From assembly GCA_031271975.1 (NCBI GenBank), contig JAISUR010000028.1:1-38705 (forward strand): a stretch of DNA of 38,705 nt, given 5' to 3'. This stretch comes from Propionibacteriaceae bacterium. GTDB taxonomy: Bacteria; Actinomycetota; Actinomycetes; Propionibacteriales; Propionibacteriaceae. Every line of letters begins with the position of its first letter. Within the stretch, counting starts at the first letter, position 1. The notes under the pieces are model-generated. The model did not search any database. It was given only the letters and a program-made list of their open reading frames with translations, and was not told where the DNA came from. A program made the translations under genes and the position numbers. This document shows, piece by piece, positions 17,701-25,586 of this stretch.

Positions 17701-18125
17701 TGTCCGCAGCCGACGGCGGCACGCTGCCGACGTACGTCCTCGGTGCTGTTGACGCTGGCAAGACCATTAAGGTGAAGGTCACCGGGACCAAACCCGGCTA
17801 CAACACCGTGTCGAAGACGTCCAAGGCGACAAAGTCCGTAGTCAAGGCGCTGTTTACCACTATGCCGACGCCGACGATTTCGGGCACGCCGGTCGTCGGG
17901 AATGTGCTGCTGGCCAACGCCGGGGTGTGGGAGCCGACTCCGGATGTGGTCAAGTACCAGTGGTATCGCACGGGCAAGGCGATCTCGAAGGCGACGCAAA
18001 ACACGTACACGCTGACCAGCGCCGACGTCGGCAAGGAGATCACGGTGAAGGTGACAGTTGAGAAGGCCGGTTACTTCTCGCTGTCGAGCACCAGTTGGCG
18101 CACTGCCACGGTGACCGCCGGCTGA
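14748..18125 (+). CDS. Large secreted multidomain protein (discoidin-like, Ig-like, InlB-type, FIVAR-like, BIG2 and repeat modules)
   Basis: A 1125-residue protein with a Sec signal peptide (residues 1-28, ending AHA). The order is approximate. A discoidin-like beta domain covers residues 29-200. Two Ig-like Big_4-type domains (208-370) end in TWASVSASSY and TWAAAAATDY motifs. A further beta region precedes an InlB-type repeat (552-626: GAVFKGWYTD, LYAKW). Two FIVAR-like helical repeats follow (628-697, 705-767: YTDESVAAVVAALEDV, YTDESVAVFLAEIEDA), then two BIG2 domains (773-940). Two closing repeats have GQVLTADPGAW and YQWYRSGKA. No catalytic domain, LPXTG or obvious membrane anchor is visible. 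It probably binds polysaccharide or cell surface and works with the GH127 enzyme. ATG 14748 has GAGGGGG upstream; GTG 14739 is an alternative. Confidence 0.8.
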   Translation: MKKIASFAAAAALALGSLVYVTSEAHADPVNVASATGILPPAIDVDVKNSWNDYTKLNDGAWNVTANNATWATWGTSKLTNWATYTWTEPGVKVSSIKVTFNTNCRTGDCGVHLPASFSLEYLNSGGSWVAVDSFAHDYPGRYDASANPTGADETLADVFGPYTATFTEVSTTALRLNVTKRQSESLGIGVTEWEVYGGLGELDPDPGPAKQYISFEDVSVRTTTGVAPTLPAAIWAITPNGPLDPAVPVTWASVSASSYAAPGSFTVTGTIGTDTAVSAKVYVAAAPSSTITAVWDASTITAAGTAPVCPGRVTATFDDDTEESVAVTWAAAAATDYDEPEDMGYVLGTVAGTAAQPVCWFFAVDPVVQNNPIVSIRFESAPGSSGYYQTAPKFTLALERGIATDKIVSAEYSLDGGTTWERYNGKTTISLEGVVEVRARATSEGGYTGNDAAQVKIDTHAPVTTGTYVVTGRTAVVDLDPSDGDNGSGVTRTLWSFGPSSSPTSQDNSMWGTYEESEKISVTLGRDGPTYVHFRSEDAAGFSEANKTITLPAVQYWVAAFNMNGHGAQITQVEVLPADQVNKPADPFEEGAVFKGWYTDSGLTTPVEWPLTLTADVTLYAKWLPLDLESAVAALAETVQRMIDDGTLDSYTDESVAAVVAALEDVNDLLADPGTSAVELDAGHSALLDALAALVPKSSAGGANEAILLGLIDTATKIPTERYTDESVAVFLAEIEDALAVLADAGRTQDDLDQALAELLDAVAGLKLHYVAQVKANVVSLNIAKKKTFQLAAFGYVTDGSTQNVASYVSSDPAVVTVDTKGKVKGIAVGAATITITSVGDGEAGVPATLTIPVNVVAKSVGPKKVTANVPAALEPGQVVPIVPVIEADAATPSKVTFKTSNKKYAVIDAAGMLRAVAPGKVKITVYAGSKKKAYTVAVAQIIPATPVISGEARVGQVLTADPGAWGPGAVDLSYQWYRSGKAVSAADGGTLPTYVLGAVDAGKTIKVKVTGTKPGYNTVSKTSKATKSVVKALFTTMPTPTISGTPVVGNVLLANAGVWEPTPDVVKYQWYRTGKAISKATQNTYTLTSADVGKEITVKVTVEKAGYFSLSSTSWRTATVTAG

Positions 18126-18152
18126 GCCAAAGCGCTCAGGCGTTCTGGGGGT

Positions 18153-18196
18153 GACGACGGGGAGGGACTCCTGCAGCGGGGTCCCTCCTGGTCGTC
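18153..18196 (+). terminator. Long hairpin after the secreted multidomain gene
   Basis: GACGAC-GG-GGAGGGAC pairs with GTCCCTCC-TG-GTCGTC across a 12-base loop. It starts 27 bp after the stop and has no U tract, as is common for actinobacterial terminators. It separates the glycan operon from pdtaR. Confidence 0.65.
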
Positions 18197-18325
18197 GCGC
18201 CCATCCGTTCTTGCCGGGCCACAGGTGGCGGACAGCTTCCCAGACTTCGCCAAGTGTGCGCGTGGGGCAGCCGTTTCGCGCTAATCTAACCCCTGGAAGC
18301 GTGTGGAACTCGACCAGGAAAGACG

Positions 18326-18937
18326 ATGAGTACCCCCAGCAAAGATGCAGAACCGCTGCGCGTTCTCGTGGCGGAGGACGAGGCCCTGATCCGCCTCGAC
18401 CTCGTTGAGTTGTTGACGAACGAGGGCTACCAGGTCATCGCGGAGGCCGCGGACGGCGAAGAAGCGCTGCGACTTGCCCGCGAGCTGACCCCGGATTTGG
18501 TCGTCATGGACGTGAAGATGCCCAAGATGGACGGCATCACGGCCGCGGCGACAATTGCCGAGGAGCGGATCGCCCCTGTGGTGATGCTGACGGCGTTCAG
18601 CCAGCGCGAGCTTGTCGAGCGGGCGCGGGACGCCGGGGCGATGGCCTACGTGGTCAAGCCGTTCGACTCTTCGGACGTGATCCCGGCGATTGAGATCGCG
18701 ATCGGCCGCTTCGCGGAGATTCGCGCGGTGGAGGCCGAAGTGGCCGATTTGGAGGAGCGCTTCGCTTCCCGCAAGGCTGTGGATCAGGCCAAGGGCCTGT
18801 TGCAGGAGAGCTTGGGCATCTCGGAGCCGGAGGCGTTCCGCTGGATCCAGAAGACGGCGATGGACTTGCGCAAGTCCATGCGCGAAGTCGCCGAGGGTGT
18901 CATCGACCATTCCAAAGCCACCAAGAAGGGCAAGTGA
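18326..18937 (+). CDS. pdtaR: ANTAR-domain response regulator, PdtaR-like
   Basis: A 203-residue two-domain regulator. The receiver (about 10-128) has the acidic pair in VAEDEALIRLDL, the phosphoacceptor Asp in LVVMDVKMPKMDG, MLTAF, and the conserved Lys in VVKPF. A coiled linker leads to an ANTAR domain (about 150-195: AVDQAKGLLQESLGISEPEA, with FRWIQKTAMD). ANTAR proteins bind paired RNA hairpins and prevent transcription termination. The closest known match is mycobacterial Rv1626/PdtaR, activated by the soluble kinase PdtaS, which is not in this window. It overlaps the thioesterase gene by four bases. Confidence 0.92.
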   Translation: MSTPSKDAEPLRVLVAEDEALIRLDLVELLTNEGYQVIAEAADGEEALRLARELTPDLVVMDVKMPKMDGITAAATIAEERIAPVVMLTAFSQRELVERARDAGAMAYVVKPFDSSDVIPAIEIAIGRFAEIRAVEAEVADLEERFASRKAVDQAKGLLQESLGISEPEAFRWIQKTAMDLRKSMREVAEGVIDHSKATKKGK

Positions 18938-19350
18938 GCTCCGTGCCCGACCTTCCCGAATGGGCGGCGTATTTCGCCAGCGAACTGGACCGCAAAATGG
19001 GCCTGGAGTTGTTGGAGGTCACGCCGCAGCGGGCCGTGGGGCGTTACCCGGTGAAGGGCAACACCCAGCCTGAGGGCATCTGGCACGGTGGCGCGTCGGC
19101 CGTCGTGGTCGAAACCCTCGCTTCCCTCGCGGGGTATGCGGAAGTTGGCGGCACCGGCCACGCGTTCGGCGCCGAAGTGAGCGTCTCCCACCTAAGTCCG
19201 GCCAGTGAAGGCTGGGTGGAGGGCGTGGCCGAAGCGGTCCGCATCGGCGGAACGCTGGCCGTGTACAACGTCACCTTGACCAACAACGGCAAACTCATAG
19301 CCGTAGGCCGCGCCACGGTCGCCCTGAAGCGTCCCAAAGAGTCATCCTGA
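18934..19350 (+). CDS. PaaI-type hotdog thioesterase
   Basis: A 138-residue single hotdog-fold protein. WHGGASAVVVETLASLAG has the His-Gly-Gly turn and downstream acidic residue used by PaaI/YbgC-like acyl-CoA thioesterases. VSVSHLSPASEGWVEG and the C-terminal GKLIAVGRATVAL strand complete the fold. It would hydrolyse an acyl-CoA thioester; the acyl group is unknown. The GTG start overlaps the pdtaR stop by four bases (GTGA), a pairing seen in other actinobacteria. Confidence 0.88.
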   Translation: MSSVPDLPEWAAYFASELDRKMGLELLEVTPQRAVGRYPVKGNTQPEGIWHGGASAVVVETLASLAGYAEVGGTGHAFGAEVSVSHLSPASEGWVEGVAEAVRIGGTLAVYNVTLTNNGKLIAVGRATVALKRPKESS

Positions 19351-19381
19351 TTCGCTGGTTGCAAGCTGGCACATCGCCAAC

Positions 19382-19408
19382 CTCATCCCGGACCTGATCC
19401 GGGGGTCT
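19382..19408. repeat. Half copy of the intergenic palindromic repeat
   Basis: CATCCCGGA-CCTGA-TCCGGG forms one hairpin related to hairpin 1 of the copies near 23.27, 32.69 and 32.80 kb. It lies between the ends of two convergent genes and could serve as their terminator. Confidence 0.6.
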
Positions 19409-19422
19409 GTGCCCGGTAAGGA

Positions 19423-20340
19423 TCAAGAAGCCATTTCCACGGCCACTCGGGCGATCACCGCCGGATCCTTCAAGATGCGGTGGTGGCCCAGCCCCTGTGT
19501 TGACATCAGGTGGGTCTTCTCCCAGGTGTTGATGATGGCTTCCGTCTCGGAGTAGCGGACTTCTTTGTCGAACCGGTCGTGGATCACCAACGCGTCTGGC
19601 AATCCGCCTGCGGCGCCGATCTGGGCGGTGTTGGACCTCTCCAGCGGCTCACCGGCCCATTCCACGACGGCCGGCCCCAGCAGTTCGACAGCCGCTTGGC
19701 TCAGGCCCAGCCGTTGTGCGAACCAGTCCAGGTAGGCGGCCATATCGGGGCTGGGCGCGATGAGCGCCAGCTTGGCGGTGGTCACGCCCTCGCGCAAGGC
19801 CTGGGCGGCCACCGCGCATCCCAGCGAATGGGCGACGATGCCGTGCGGCTGGCCATACTTGGCCACCACGGCTTGGAAGGAGCGCCGGATTTCGGGGGCG
19901 GCGGAATAGTTCGCCCCGTACTTGCCAGGCGTGGAGTCGCCGTGGCTGGCCGCGTCGAAGCCGATGACGCGCAGGCCCTGGGCTACGAGTGGGTCGACAA
20001 ACGCCCCGAGTTGCCCGCGCCAACCACCCCAGCCGTGCACCAGATAGACGATGGGCGCGTCCGCGGCACCCCATAGCTCGACGGCTAGCTGTGCCTGGTC
20101 CATGGCGACGTGCTCGATCTCGCCGGGACTGGTCCTGTTGTCCATGCGTCGGCCGGCGTTGCTGGGCAGGCGGCACCACACTTTGGCAGCTTCCCGCGCG
20201 GCGGCGGCGGGGTTGACCCGGCTCAGGACTGTGAACCGGGCGACGATGGGCAGCGCGGCGGCTGTCTTCAGGAGATTCCGCAAGGGTTTGGGCAGACTCA
20301 CGACTCCATAGGATATCCCGCGATAGAGTTTCCCAGTCAT
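19423..20340 (-). CDS. Alpha/beta hydrolase
   Basis: A 305-residue alpha/beta hydrolase. Motifs are the oxyanion-hole loop [24 protein letters not shown], the nucleophile elbow AHSLGCAV with the catalytic serine, and a late GLGHHRIL with the likely catalytic His. [14 protein letters not shown] probably carries the Asp. The substrate is unknown. The ATG at 20340 has GAAGGGAT upstream and overlaps the obgE start codon on the other strand by two bases; internal starts further in are also possible. It is convergent with the thioesterase gene. Confidence 0.85.
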   Translation of the reverse strand: MTGKLYRGISYGVVSLPKPLRNLLKTAAALPIVARFTVLSRVNPAAAAREAAKVWCRLPSNAGRRMDNRTSPGEIEHVAMDQAQLAVELWGAADAPIVYLVHGWGGWRGQLGAFVDPLVAQGLRVIGFDAASHGDSTPGKYGANYSAAPEIRRSFQAVVAKYGQPHGIVAHSLGCAVAAQALREGVTTAKLALIAPSPDMAAYLDWFAQRLGLSQAAVELLGPAVVEWAGEPLERSNTAQIGAAGGLPDALVIHDRFDKEVRYSETEAIINTWEKTHLMSTQGLGHHRILKDPAVIARVAVEMAS

Positions 20341-21784
20341 GGCTATCCCTTCATTTGTAGACCGGGTCACGTTGCGCGTCACCGCTGGCAACGGCGGCAA
20401 CGGCTGCGCGAGCGTCCACCGGGAGAAGTTCAAGCCGCTGGGCGGTCCCGACGGCGGCAACGGTGGCAATGGCGGCTCGATCATCCTGCGCGTCGACCCC
20501 GGGCTGACCACGCTCGTCGACTACCACCGGCTTTCGCAACGCCGCGCGCAGAACGGCCAGCAGGGCCGCGGTGATTTCGCAAACGGCGCCAACGGGGCGG
20601 ACGTGGTGTTGCCCGTGCCGGACGGAACAGTGGTTTCGGACGCGGCCACCGGGGAGCAGTTGGCCGACTTGACCGGGACCGGCGCCGAGGCGGTCGTCGC
20701 GGCCGGCGGGCGCGGTGGCCTGGGCAACGCGGCGCTGGCCTCCCCGAATCGCAAGGCGCCCGGTTTCGCGCTCTTGGGGGAGGAGGGGGAGTCGCGCGAG
20801 ATCGTCCTCGAATTGAAGGTGGTCGCGGACATCGGGCTGGTCGGATTTCCCAGCGCCGGAAAATCTTCCCTGATCGCCGCCATTTCGGCCGCGCGGCCCA
20901 AGATCGCCGACTACCCGTTCACGACGTTGGTCCCGAATCTGGGCGTTGTGGTGCGTGGCGACACGGTGTTCACGGTGGCGGACGTTCCCGGGCTGATCGC
21001 GGGAGCCAGCCTCGGCAAAGGCCTCGGCCACGACTTCCTGCGGCACATAGAGCGTTGCCAGGCCATCGTCCACGTCATCGACTGCGCCACTTATGAGCCG
21101 GGCCGGGATCCGGTCAGCGATCTGGACGTGATCGAGGGAGAACTCGCGGCGTACGGCAAGCTGGGGGACCGGCCGCGCATGGTCGCGCTGAACAAGGTGG
21201 ACGTTCCCGACGCCGCGGAGCTGGCGGACATGGCCAAGCCCGACTTGGCAGCACGCGGCTGGCCGGTGTTCGAGATTTCCACCAAGACGGGCGTGGGTCT
21301 GAACGCGCTCTCGTTCGCCATGGCGAAGCTCGTGGAGGAACGCCGCCAGGCCGCTCCTGCGCCGCAACCGAAGCGCATTGTCATCCGGCCCGAGCCGGTG
21401 GACGCCGGGCCCGAGTTCAGCATCGCCCAAGAGCCCGACGGCGAAGGCGGCTGGCTGTGGCGGGTTCGCGGCGTGAAGCCAGAACGCTGGGTGCGGCAGA
21501 CGGATTTCGGCAATTCGGAAGCCGTCGGCTACTTGGCGGATCGCTTTGCGCGGCTGGGAATCGAAGAGGAATTACTGGCGCTGGGGGCCGAGCCGGGCGA
21601 CCCGGTGGCGATCGGCGCCGGGCACGATCCGGTCGTGTTCGACTTCGCGCCTCAAATCGAGGTGGGCGCGCAGATGCTGGCCCGCCGCGGCGAGGACCAA
21701 CGCCTTATCGAGCCGCGTCCCGCCGCCCAACGCCGGCGCGTCAAGGACGCCGAATACCACGCCGCCGCCGATGCGGATGAGTGA
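20339..21784 (+). CDS. obgE: GTPase Obg
   Basis: A 481-residue GTPase. The glycine-rich Obg fold covers residues 1-158 ([33 protein letters not shown]). The G domain has G1 GFPSAGKSS near 169, G3 DVPG near 215 and G4 NKVD near 284. The OCT domain follows at about 360-430, with a short charged tail. Obg binds the large ribosomal subunit and links GTP/ppGpp levels to ribosome assembly and growth. In most actinobacteria it follows rplU-rpmA; here the upstream neighbour is a divergent hydrolase instead. No clear ribosome site precedes the ATG, but the N-terminus matches the family exactly. Confidence 0.97.
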   Translation: MAIPSFVDRVTLRVTAGNGGNGCASVHREKFKPLGGPDGGNGGNGGSIILRVDPGLTTLVDYHRLSQRRAQNGQQGRGDFANGANGADVVLPVPDGTVVSDAATGEQLADLTGTGAEAVVAAGGRGGLGNAALASPNRKAPGFALLGEEGESREIVLELKVVADIGLVGFPSAGKSSLIAAISAARPKIADYPFTTLVPNLGVVVRGDTVFTVADVPGLIAGASLGKGLGHDFLRHIERCQAIVHVIDCATYEPGRDPVSDLDVIEGELAAYGKLGDRPRMVALNKVDVPDAAELADMAKPDLAARGWPVFEISTKTGVGLNALSFAMAKLVEERRQAAPAPQPKRIVIRPEPVDAGPEFSIAQEPDGEGGWLWRVRGVKPERWVRQTDFGNSEAVGYLADRFARLGIEEELLALGAEPGDPVAIGAGHDPVVFDFAPQIEVGAQMLARRGEDQRLIEPRPAAQRRRVKDAEYHAAADADE

Positions 21785-21865
21785 CGCCACCCCCGTGCCC
21801 TTGGTAGGGCCGTCTATTGTGGGTTTCACTAGGACTTGGTACCGTTCCCGGCCCAGGAGGCGACC

Positions 21866-23230
21866 ATGCGGCAACTTAGGCGAATAATCCTCGGCGTCTT
21901 GCTCGCCGTGGCCTCCAATGTGGTGTGGATCGCATACGCGGCCGTCGCGCTGCCGATTCGCGTTGCGGCGGTGGTCGCCGCAGTGGCTTTTTGGGTGGCC
22001 GTCGTGGTTTGGCCGCGTCTCACCCGGGACGCGAACACCGAGCCTGAATTGCGCAGGTTCGGGAACGGCTACGAGTCGCTGCTGCTGGCCGGCGTCGCCA
22101 TGCTGGCCGACGTCGTGTATTGGGTTTGGCTGGGGTTGCATATCGACGCGTCCTCGTGCGGCTCGGCATGCCCCGCGCCGGTGTGGCTGCTGTATGGGGT
22201 TGATATCTGCGCGGCACTGTTCGTCCTCTTCACCTGCGTGGTCGTGGGATTCGTCCGTGTGGGCAGCGCGTGGCGGCGGGTGCCGGCCGGGACGATGGCA
22301 TTTATGGCGTTGCTTTGGTGGTTCCCCCCGGCCACCGCTTTTCTCCTGGGAAGGGGTTACAAGACGGCGCTGGCCGAATACGAGGTGGAGAGGGCGAAGG
22401 AGAAACGGGACGCGGCCCGTGCCGCCCAGCGCGTCTGCGCGACCCGCTATCCGCTGCTGTTGGTGCACGGCATCTTCTTCCGCGATTGGGAGGCGTTCGG
22501 CTATTGGGGGCGCATCCCGGCCGCGCTGGAGCGCAATGGCGCGCGCGTCTACTACGGGCAGCAGCAGTCGTCCATGTCCGTCCCGGATTCGGGGGCCGAG
22601 GTGGCCGCTGCGATTCGCCGCGTGCTGGCGGAGACTGGCGCGGACAAGGTCAACATCATCGCGCACTCCAAGGGTGGGCTGGATTCGCGGTGGGCGATCA
22701 GCAACTGCGCCATGGCCCCGCATGTCGCCTCGCTCACGACGATCAACACACCGCACCGGGGCTGCAACTTTGCCCGCGTGCTGTTGGAACGCATTCCGAG
22801 TGCCGCCACGAACGCCATAGGCGACAGCTACGACGCGTTGTTCTCGAAACTGGGGGACGAAGATCCCGATTTCCTCGCCGGCGTGGTGGATCTCACCGAC
22901 ACTGAATGCGCCAAACTGAACGCCCAAATGCCCGACGTTCCCGGCGTGCTGTATCAGTCGGTCGGTTCCAAGATGGCGGGCCGCTTCGCCGCGCTGTTCC
23001 CGCTCAATCTGGGCTACTCGATCATCGAGCCGATGGACGGCGACAATGACGGCCTGGTTGCGGTGTCGTCCATGGCTTGGGGTGAGTGCCTTCCGCTGAT
23101 CCAACCGGCTGGTTCGCAGGGCATATCCCACGCCGACATGGTCGACATGCTGCGCAAGGACGTCCCCGGGTTCGACGTGTGCGAATACTACGTGCAGTTG
23201 GTGGCCAGCCTGAAAGCCCGCGGCCTGTGA
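21866..23230 (+). CDS. Membrane-anchored lipase/esterase (alpha/beta hydrolase)
   Basis: A 454-residue protein. Residues 8-160 contain about five hydrophobic segments (for example at 8-28, 32-50, 70-90, 105-130 and 142-162), then a charged helix. The hydrolase domain starts near 195 with YPLLLVHGIFFRDW, followed by YYGQQQSS, the nucleophile elbow NIIAHSKGGLDSRW (Ser268) and TTINTPHRGC. PMDGDNDGLVAVSS carries the probable acid and HADMVDML the likely His. This matches a family of bacterial triacylglycerol-lipase-like esterases, here fused to a membrane part. AGGAGG precedes ATG 21866. The topology and substrate are uncertain. Confidence 0.83.
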   Translation: MRQLRRIILGVLLAVASNVVWIAYAAVALPIRVAAVVAAVAFWVAVVVWPRLTRDANTEPELRRFGNGYESLLLAGVAMLADVVYWVWLGLHIDASSCGSACPAPVWLLYGVDICAALFVLFTCVVVGFVRVGSAWRRVPAGTMAFMALLWWFPPATAFLLGRGYKTALAEYEVERAKEKRDAARAAQRVCATRYPLLLVHGIFFRDWEAFGYWGRIPAALERNGARVYYGQQQSSMSVPDSGAEVAAAIRRVLAETGADKVNIIAHSKGGLDSRWAISNCAMAPHVASLTTINTPHRGCNFARVLLERIPSAATNAIGDSYDALFSKLGDEDPDFLAGVVDLTDTECAKLNAQMPDVPGVLYQSVGSKMAGRFAALFPLNLGYSIIEPMDGDNDGLVAVSSMAWGECLPLIQPAGSQGISHADMVDMLRKDVPGFDVCEYYVQLVASLKARGL

Positions 23231-23260
23231 GGCCCCGGTGGCCTCAATCGACGCTCCCTC

Positions 23261-23303
23261 CCGTCATGCCGGGCTCGTTCCGGCATCTCCGGACGGAGTC
23301 CGG
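23261..23303. repeat. Twin-hairpin intergenic repeat, copy A
   Basis: Hairpin 1 is ATGCCGG/CCGGCAT around a 7-base loop (23266-23286). Hairpin 2 is CCGGAC-GGA-GTCCGG (23289-23303). Relative to the copies at 32.69 and 32.80 kb the stem changes are paired, so base pairing is kept. Confidence 0.75.
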
Positions 23304-23448
23304 TCTGCTGCTCGGCGCGTGGTTCCGGGGCGATCTTCACGATGAGAGCTTCCTGCCCCCAACCCACATCGTCGTAGCCGCACAGGACCTCGTCCAGAAA
23401 CGTGTCGCGCGCGCTGTTCGTTCGCAAAGCCGCATCCCCGACCCTTCG

Positions 23449-23529
23449 TCACCAGGGGTTGGCGATTCTCAGGCGAGGTATGTCGTGGAAATCCTTGGTG
23501 TTTCGCGTCACCAGAGTCAGATCCCACAT
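23449..23529 (-). pseudogene. VapC-type PIN-domain toxin, C-terminal remnant
   Basis: Only the last 26 codons remain: LTLVTRNTKDF, then IPRLRIANPW and a stop. The strand T-R-N-x-x-D-F with the final N-P-W is diagnostic of VapC ribonuclease toxins. Everything upstream of residue W2 is lost; beyond 23529 the frame runs antisense to another gene. No VapB partner is visible. It is a deletion scar, not a working gene. Confidence 0.75.
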
Positions 23530-23539
23530 CAATGAAGAA

Positions 23540-23764
23540 ATGCTCGAAGAGATCGAGCGCGGGGACGCCGAGCCGATCGCCGTGTATGAGGGCGACGCGC
23601 TGCGGGAAATCGTGGCCGCGCTCGATGCCCGGGACGCCGCTGAAACCGCAATCGAGTCGGCTGTCGCGAAAGCCAGGGCGCAAGGCGCGACCTGGGGCAT
23701 GATTGGCGCGGCCTTGCGCGTCACCCGGCAGGCCGCGCAGAAGCGGTACGCGTACTCCGCCTGA
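23540..23764 (+). CDS. Small HTH-like protein
   Basis: A 74-residue protein, or longer if an upstream start such as 23480 is used. The first part is acidic (MLEEIERGDAEPIAVYEGD). The second, AVAKARAQGATWGMIGAAL then RVTRQAAQKRYA, is the helix-turn-helix pattern found in many short actinobacterial proteins and partners of toxin-like genes. It lies directly beside a VapC remnant on the opposite strand, so its original N-terminus and partner may have been lost in the same deletion. Whether it is still expressed is unclear. Confidence 0.6.
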   Translation: MLEEIERGDAEPIAVYEGDALREIVAALDARDAAETAIESAVAKARAQGATWGMIGAALRVTRQAAQKRYAYSA

Positions 23765-23786
23765 CTCCGCCGCCGTCGGCGCGCGT

Positions 23787-24018
23787 TCACGACGTCCTCC
23801 TAGCGCCGCCGCCGAGGTCGGGCCAGCCCGCCAGCTCGGCCAATGACATGCGCAAGTGGGAGGCAATCGCCTCCAAACTCTGAGACCCGGAACTCGACGC
23901 GCCCAGAGAGGCGACGTGATACCTGCGGCTGCGACACGCCGAGCGCGACAGCGAGTCCTGCGTGATGCCCGCGACGCGGCGTCTCGGTGAACCGGATGGC
24001 GCGAGCTATTGGCCCCAA
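23787..24018 (-). pseudogene. XRE-family HTH regulator, frameshifted
   Basis: Three pieces in different frames read as one regulator: RRVAGITQDSL, then LAVALGVSQPQVSRRLSGRV, then LEAIASHLRMSLAELAG to a stop. The last switch is at an A-run at 23875-23877, where removing one base restores S-E-L-E-A. The earlier switch needs a small deletion near the Q-D-S-L codons. Two breaks make a sequencing error unlikely as the only cause. Confidence 0.7.
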
Positions 24019-24131
24019 TCAGAACTACTGGGCGCGGCGGATGGTGGGAGACACCGCGTTCGATCACCATGATCTGGTAGCGCTGGCAGATTTCCTTGGC
24101 GTGCATCCTGGCGTCTTCTTCGACGGCGCTG
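23996..24131 (+). pseudogene. XRE-family HTH fragment
   Basis: NQNYWARRMVGD followed by HDLVALADFLGVHPGVFF is the second half of a Cro/C1-type HTH domain. The first helices are missing, and the frame continues into the antisense of tRNA-Lys without a natural end. It abuts the other broken XRE gene head to head. Confidence 0.6.
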
Positions 24132-24135
24132 TAAG

Positions 24136-24209
24136 TACCCCCACAGGGACTCGAACCCTGGACACGCGGATTAAGAGTCCGCTGCTCTAACCAACTGAGC
24201 TATGGAGGC
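24136..24209 (-). tRNA. tRNA-Lys (anticodon CTT)
   Basis: The 74-base cloverleaf has acceptor GCCTCCA/TGGGGGT, D arm AGCTCAGTTGGTTAGAGC, anticodon stem GCGGA/TCCGC with loop CTCTTAA, and T loop TTCGAGT. The anticodon CTT reads AAG. No CCA is encoded. Confidence 0.95.
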
Positions 24210-24454
24210 GCTGTTTAGTTGTTTCGCCCGGCTGGGCGAGAGAACAGCATACGCGAGTCTTCCTGAGGCGGCAAACGCGCGCCTTGGCGGCAAACCCTGA
24301 ACCAATACTTGAGAAACACGCCGGGGCGGGGCGGCTTCTTGGCAAACCAGGTTGCCGGTCTCATAGCCTGAGTCCGCCGGAAGTTGTCATTCTTCCCTGC
24401 GGTCCGCCGCGTCAACCGTAAGGCGCCAAGTGAAGTCCTAGCAGAGGTGGTTTC

Positions 24455-25570
24455 GTGGGAACCTCGTCCCAGAATTATCTGGCCTTGATCAAGGTGGTCG
24501 GAGTCGGCGGCGGCGGCGTCAATGCCGTTAACAGAATGATCGAAGCGGGCCTTCGCGGCGTCGAGTTCATTGCGGTGAACACTGACGCGCAGGCGCTGCT
24601 GATGAGCGATGCGGACGTCAAGCTCGACATCGGTCGCGAACTCACACGCGGTCTCGGTGCGGGCGCTGATCCGGATAAGGGCAAGCAGGCCGCCGAGGAT
24701 CACGCCAGCGAGATCGAAGAAGCGCTCAAGGGCGCAGACATGGTCTTTGTCACAGCCGGTGAGGGCGGCGGCACGGGTACGGGCGGCGCTCCTGTTGTGG
24801 CGCGGGTCGCCCGGTCGCTCGGCGCTTTGACTATCGGCGTGGTCACCCGGCCGTTCCGATTTGAAGGCAAGCGCCGCAGTTCGCAGGCCGAAGCGGGCAT
24901 CGACGTGCTGCGCGACGAAGTCGACACGCTCATTGTGATCCCGAACGACAAACTGCTGGAGATGACGGATCACCAGGTGTCGATTCTGGAAGCGTTCAAA
25001 CAGGCCGACCAGGTGCTGATGCAGGGCGTTTCCGGCATCACCGACCTGATCACGACGCCCGGCTTGATCAACCTCGACTTCGCCGATGTGAAGGCCGTCA
25101 TGTCCAACGCCGGGTCGGCACTGATGGGCATTGGGTCAGCGCGCGGCGAGAACCGGGCCCGCGACGCCGCCGAGATGGCTGTGTCGTCGCCGTTGCTGGA
25201 AGCCAGCATCGAAGGTGCCCGCGGCGTGCTGCTGTCCATCGCCGGCGGGTCCGACCTGGGCCTGTTTGAGGTGTCTGAAGCGGCGCAGCTCATCGAGGCC
25301 GCGGCGCACGAAGACGCCAACATCATCTTCGGCACGGTCATCGACGACGGCCTGGGCGACGAGGTGCGAGTGACAGTCATCGCGGCCGGATTCGACGGCG
25401 GCGCACCGCCCAAGCGGCATCCGCGCGCGTCGGCCGCTCCCGACTTCAAGCCTGCCCAGAAGAAGCCCGAGGTTGCCCCCGCGCCGGCCGTAGAGGCTCC
25501 CAAGCCTGAGCCGGTGAAGCGGCTCGCCCCTCCCGACGAGGAGCTGGACGTCCCGGACTTCCTGAAATAG
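24455..25570 (+). CDS. ftsZ: Cell division protein FtsZ
   Basis: A 371-residue tubulin homologue. The N-terminal [18 protein letters not shown] binds nucleotide, the GGGTGTG signature lies at 104-110, and [11 protein letters not shown] is the T7 catalytic loop. The linker is Pro/Ala-rich and the C-terminal tail [10 protein letters not shown]-like peptide would bind SepF and other partners. FtsZ polymerises into the division ring. The GTG start has AGAGGTGG upstream. Downstream genes pgeF, sepF, yggT and divIVA keep the normal actinobacterial order, but the usual murC/ftsQ upstream are replaced by tRNA-Lys and decayed DNA. Confidence 0.98.
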   Translation: MGTSSQNYLALIKVVGVGGGGVNAVNRMIEAGLRGVEFIAVNTDAQALLMSDADVKLDIGRELTRGLGAGADPDKGKQAAEDHASEIEEALKGADMVFVTAGEGGGTGTGGAPVVARVARSLGALTIGVVTRPFRFEGKRRSSQAEAGIDVLRDEVDTLIVIPNDKLLEMTDHQVSILEAFKQADQVLMQGVSGITDLITTPGLINLDFADVKAVMSNAGSALMGIGSARGENRARDAAEMAVSSPLLEASIEGARGVLLSIAGGSDLGLFEVSEAAQLIEAAAHEDANIIFGTVIDDGLGDEVRVTVIAAGFDGGAPPKRHPRASAAPDFKPAQKKPEVAPAPAVEAPKPEPVKRLAPPDEELDVPDFLK

Positions 25571-25586
25571 GGCGCCACCAGGCCAA

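Noticed and set aside
21572-23131. Minus-strand frame of 519 codons
   Set aside because: Antisense to the obgE end and the lipase gene, with Arg/His-rich composition typical of shadows.
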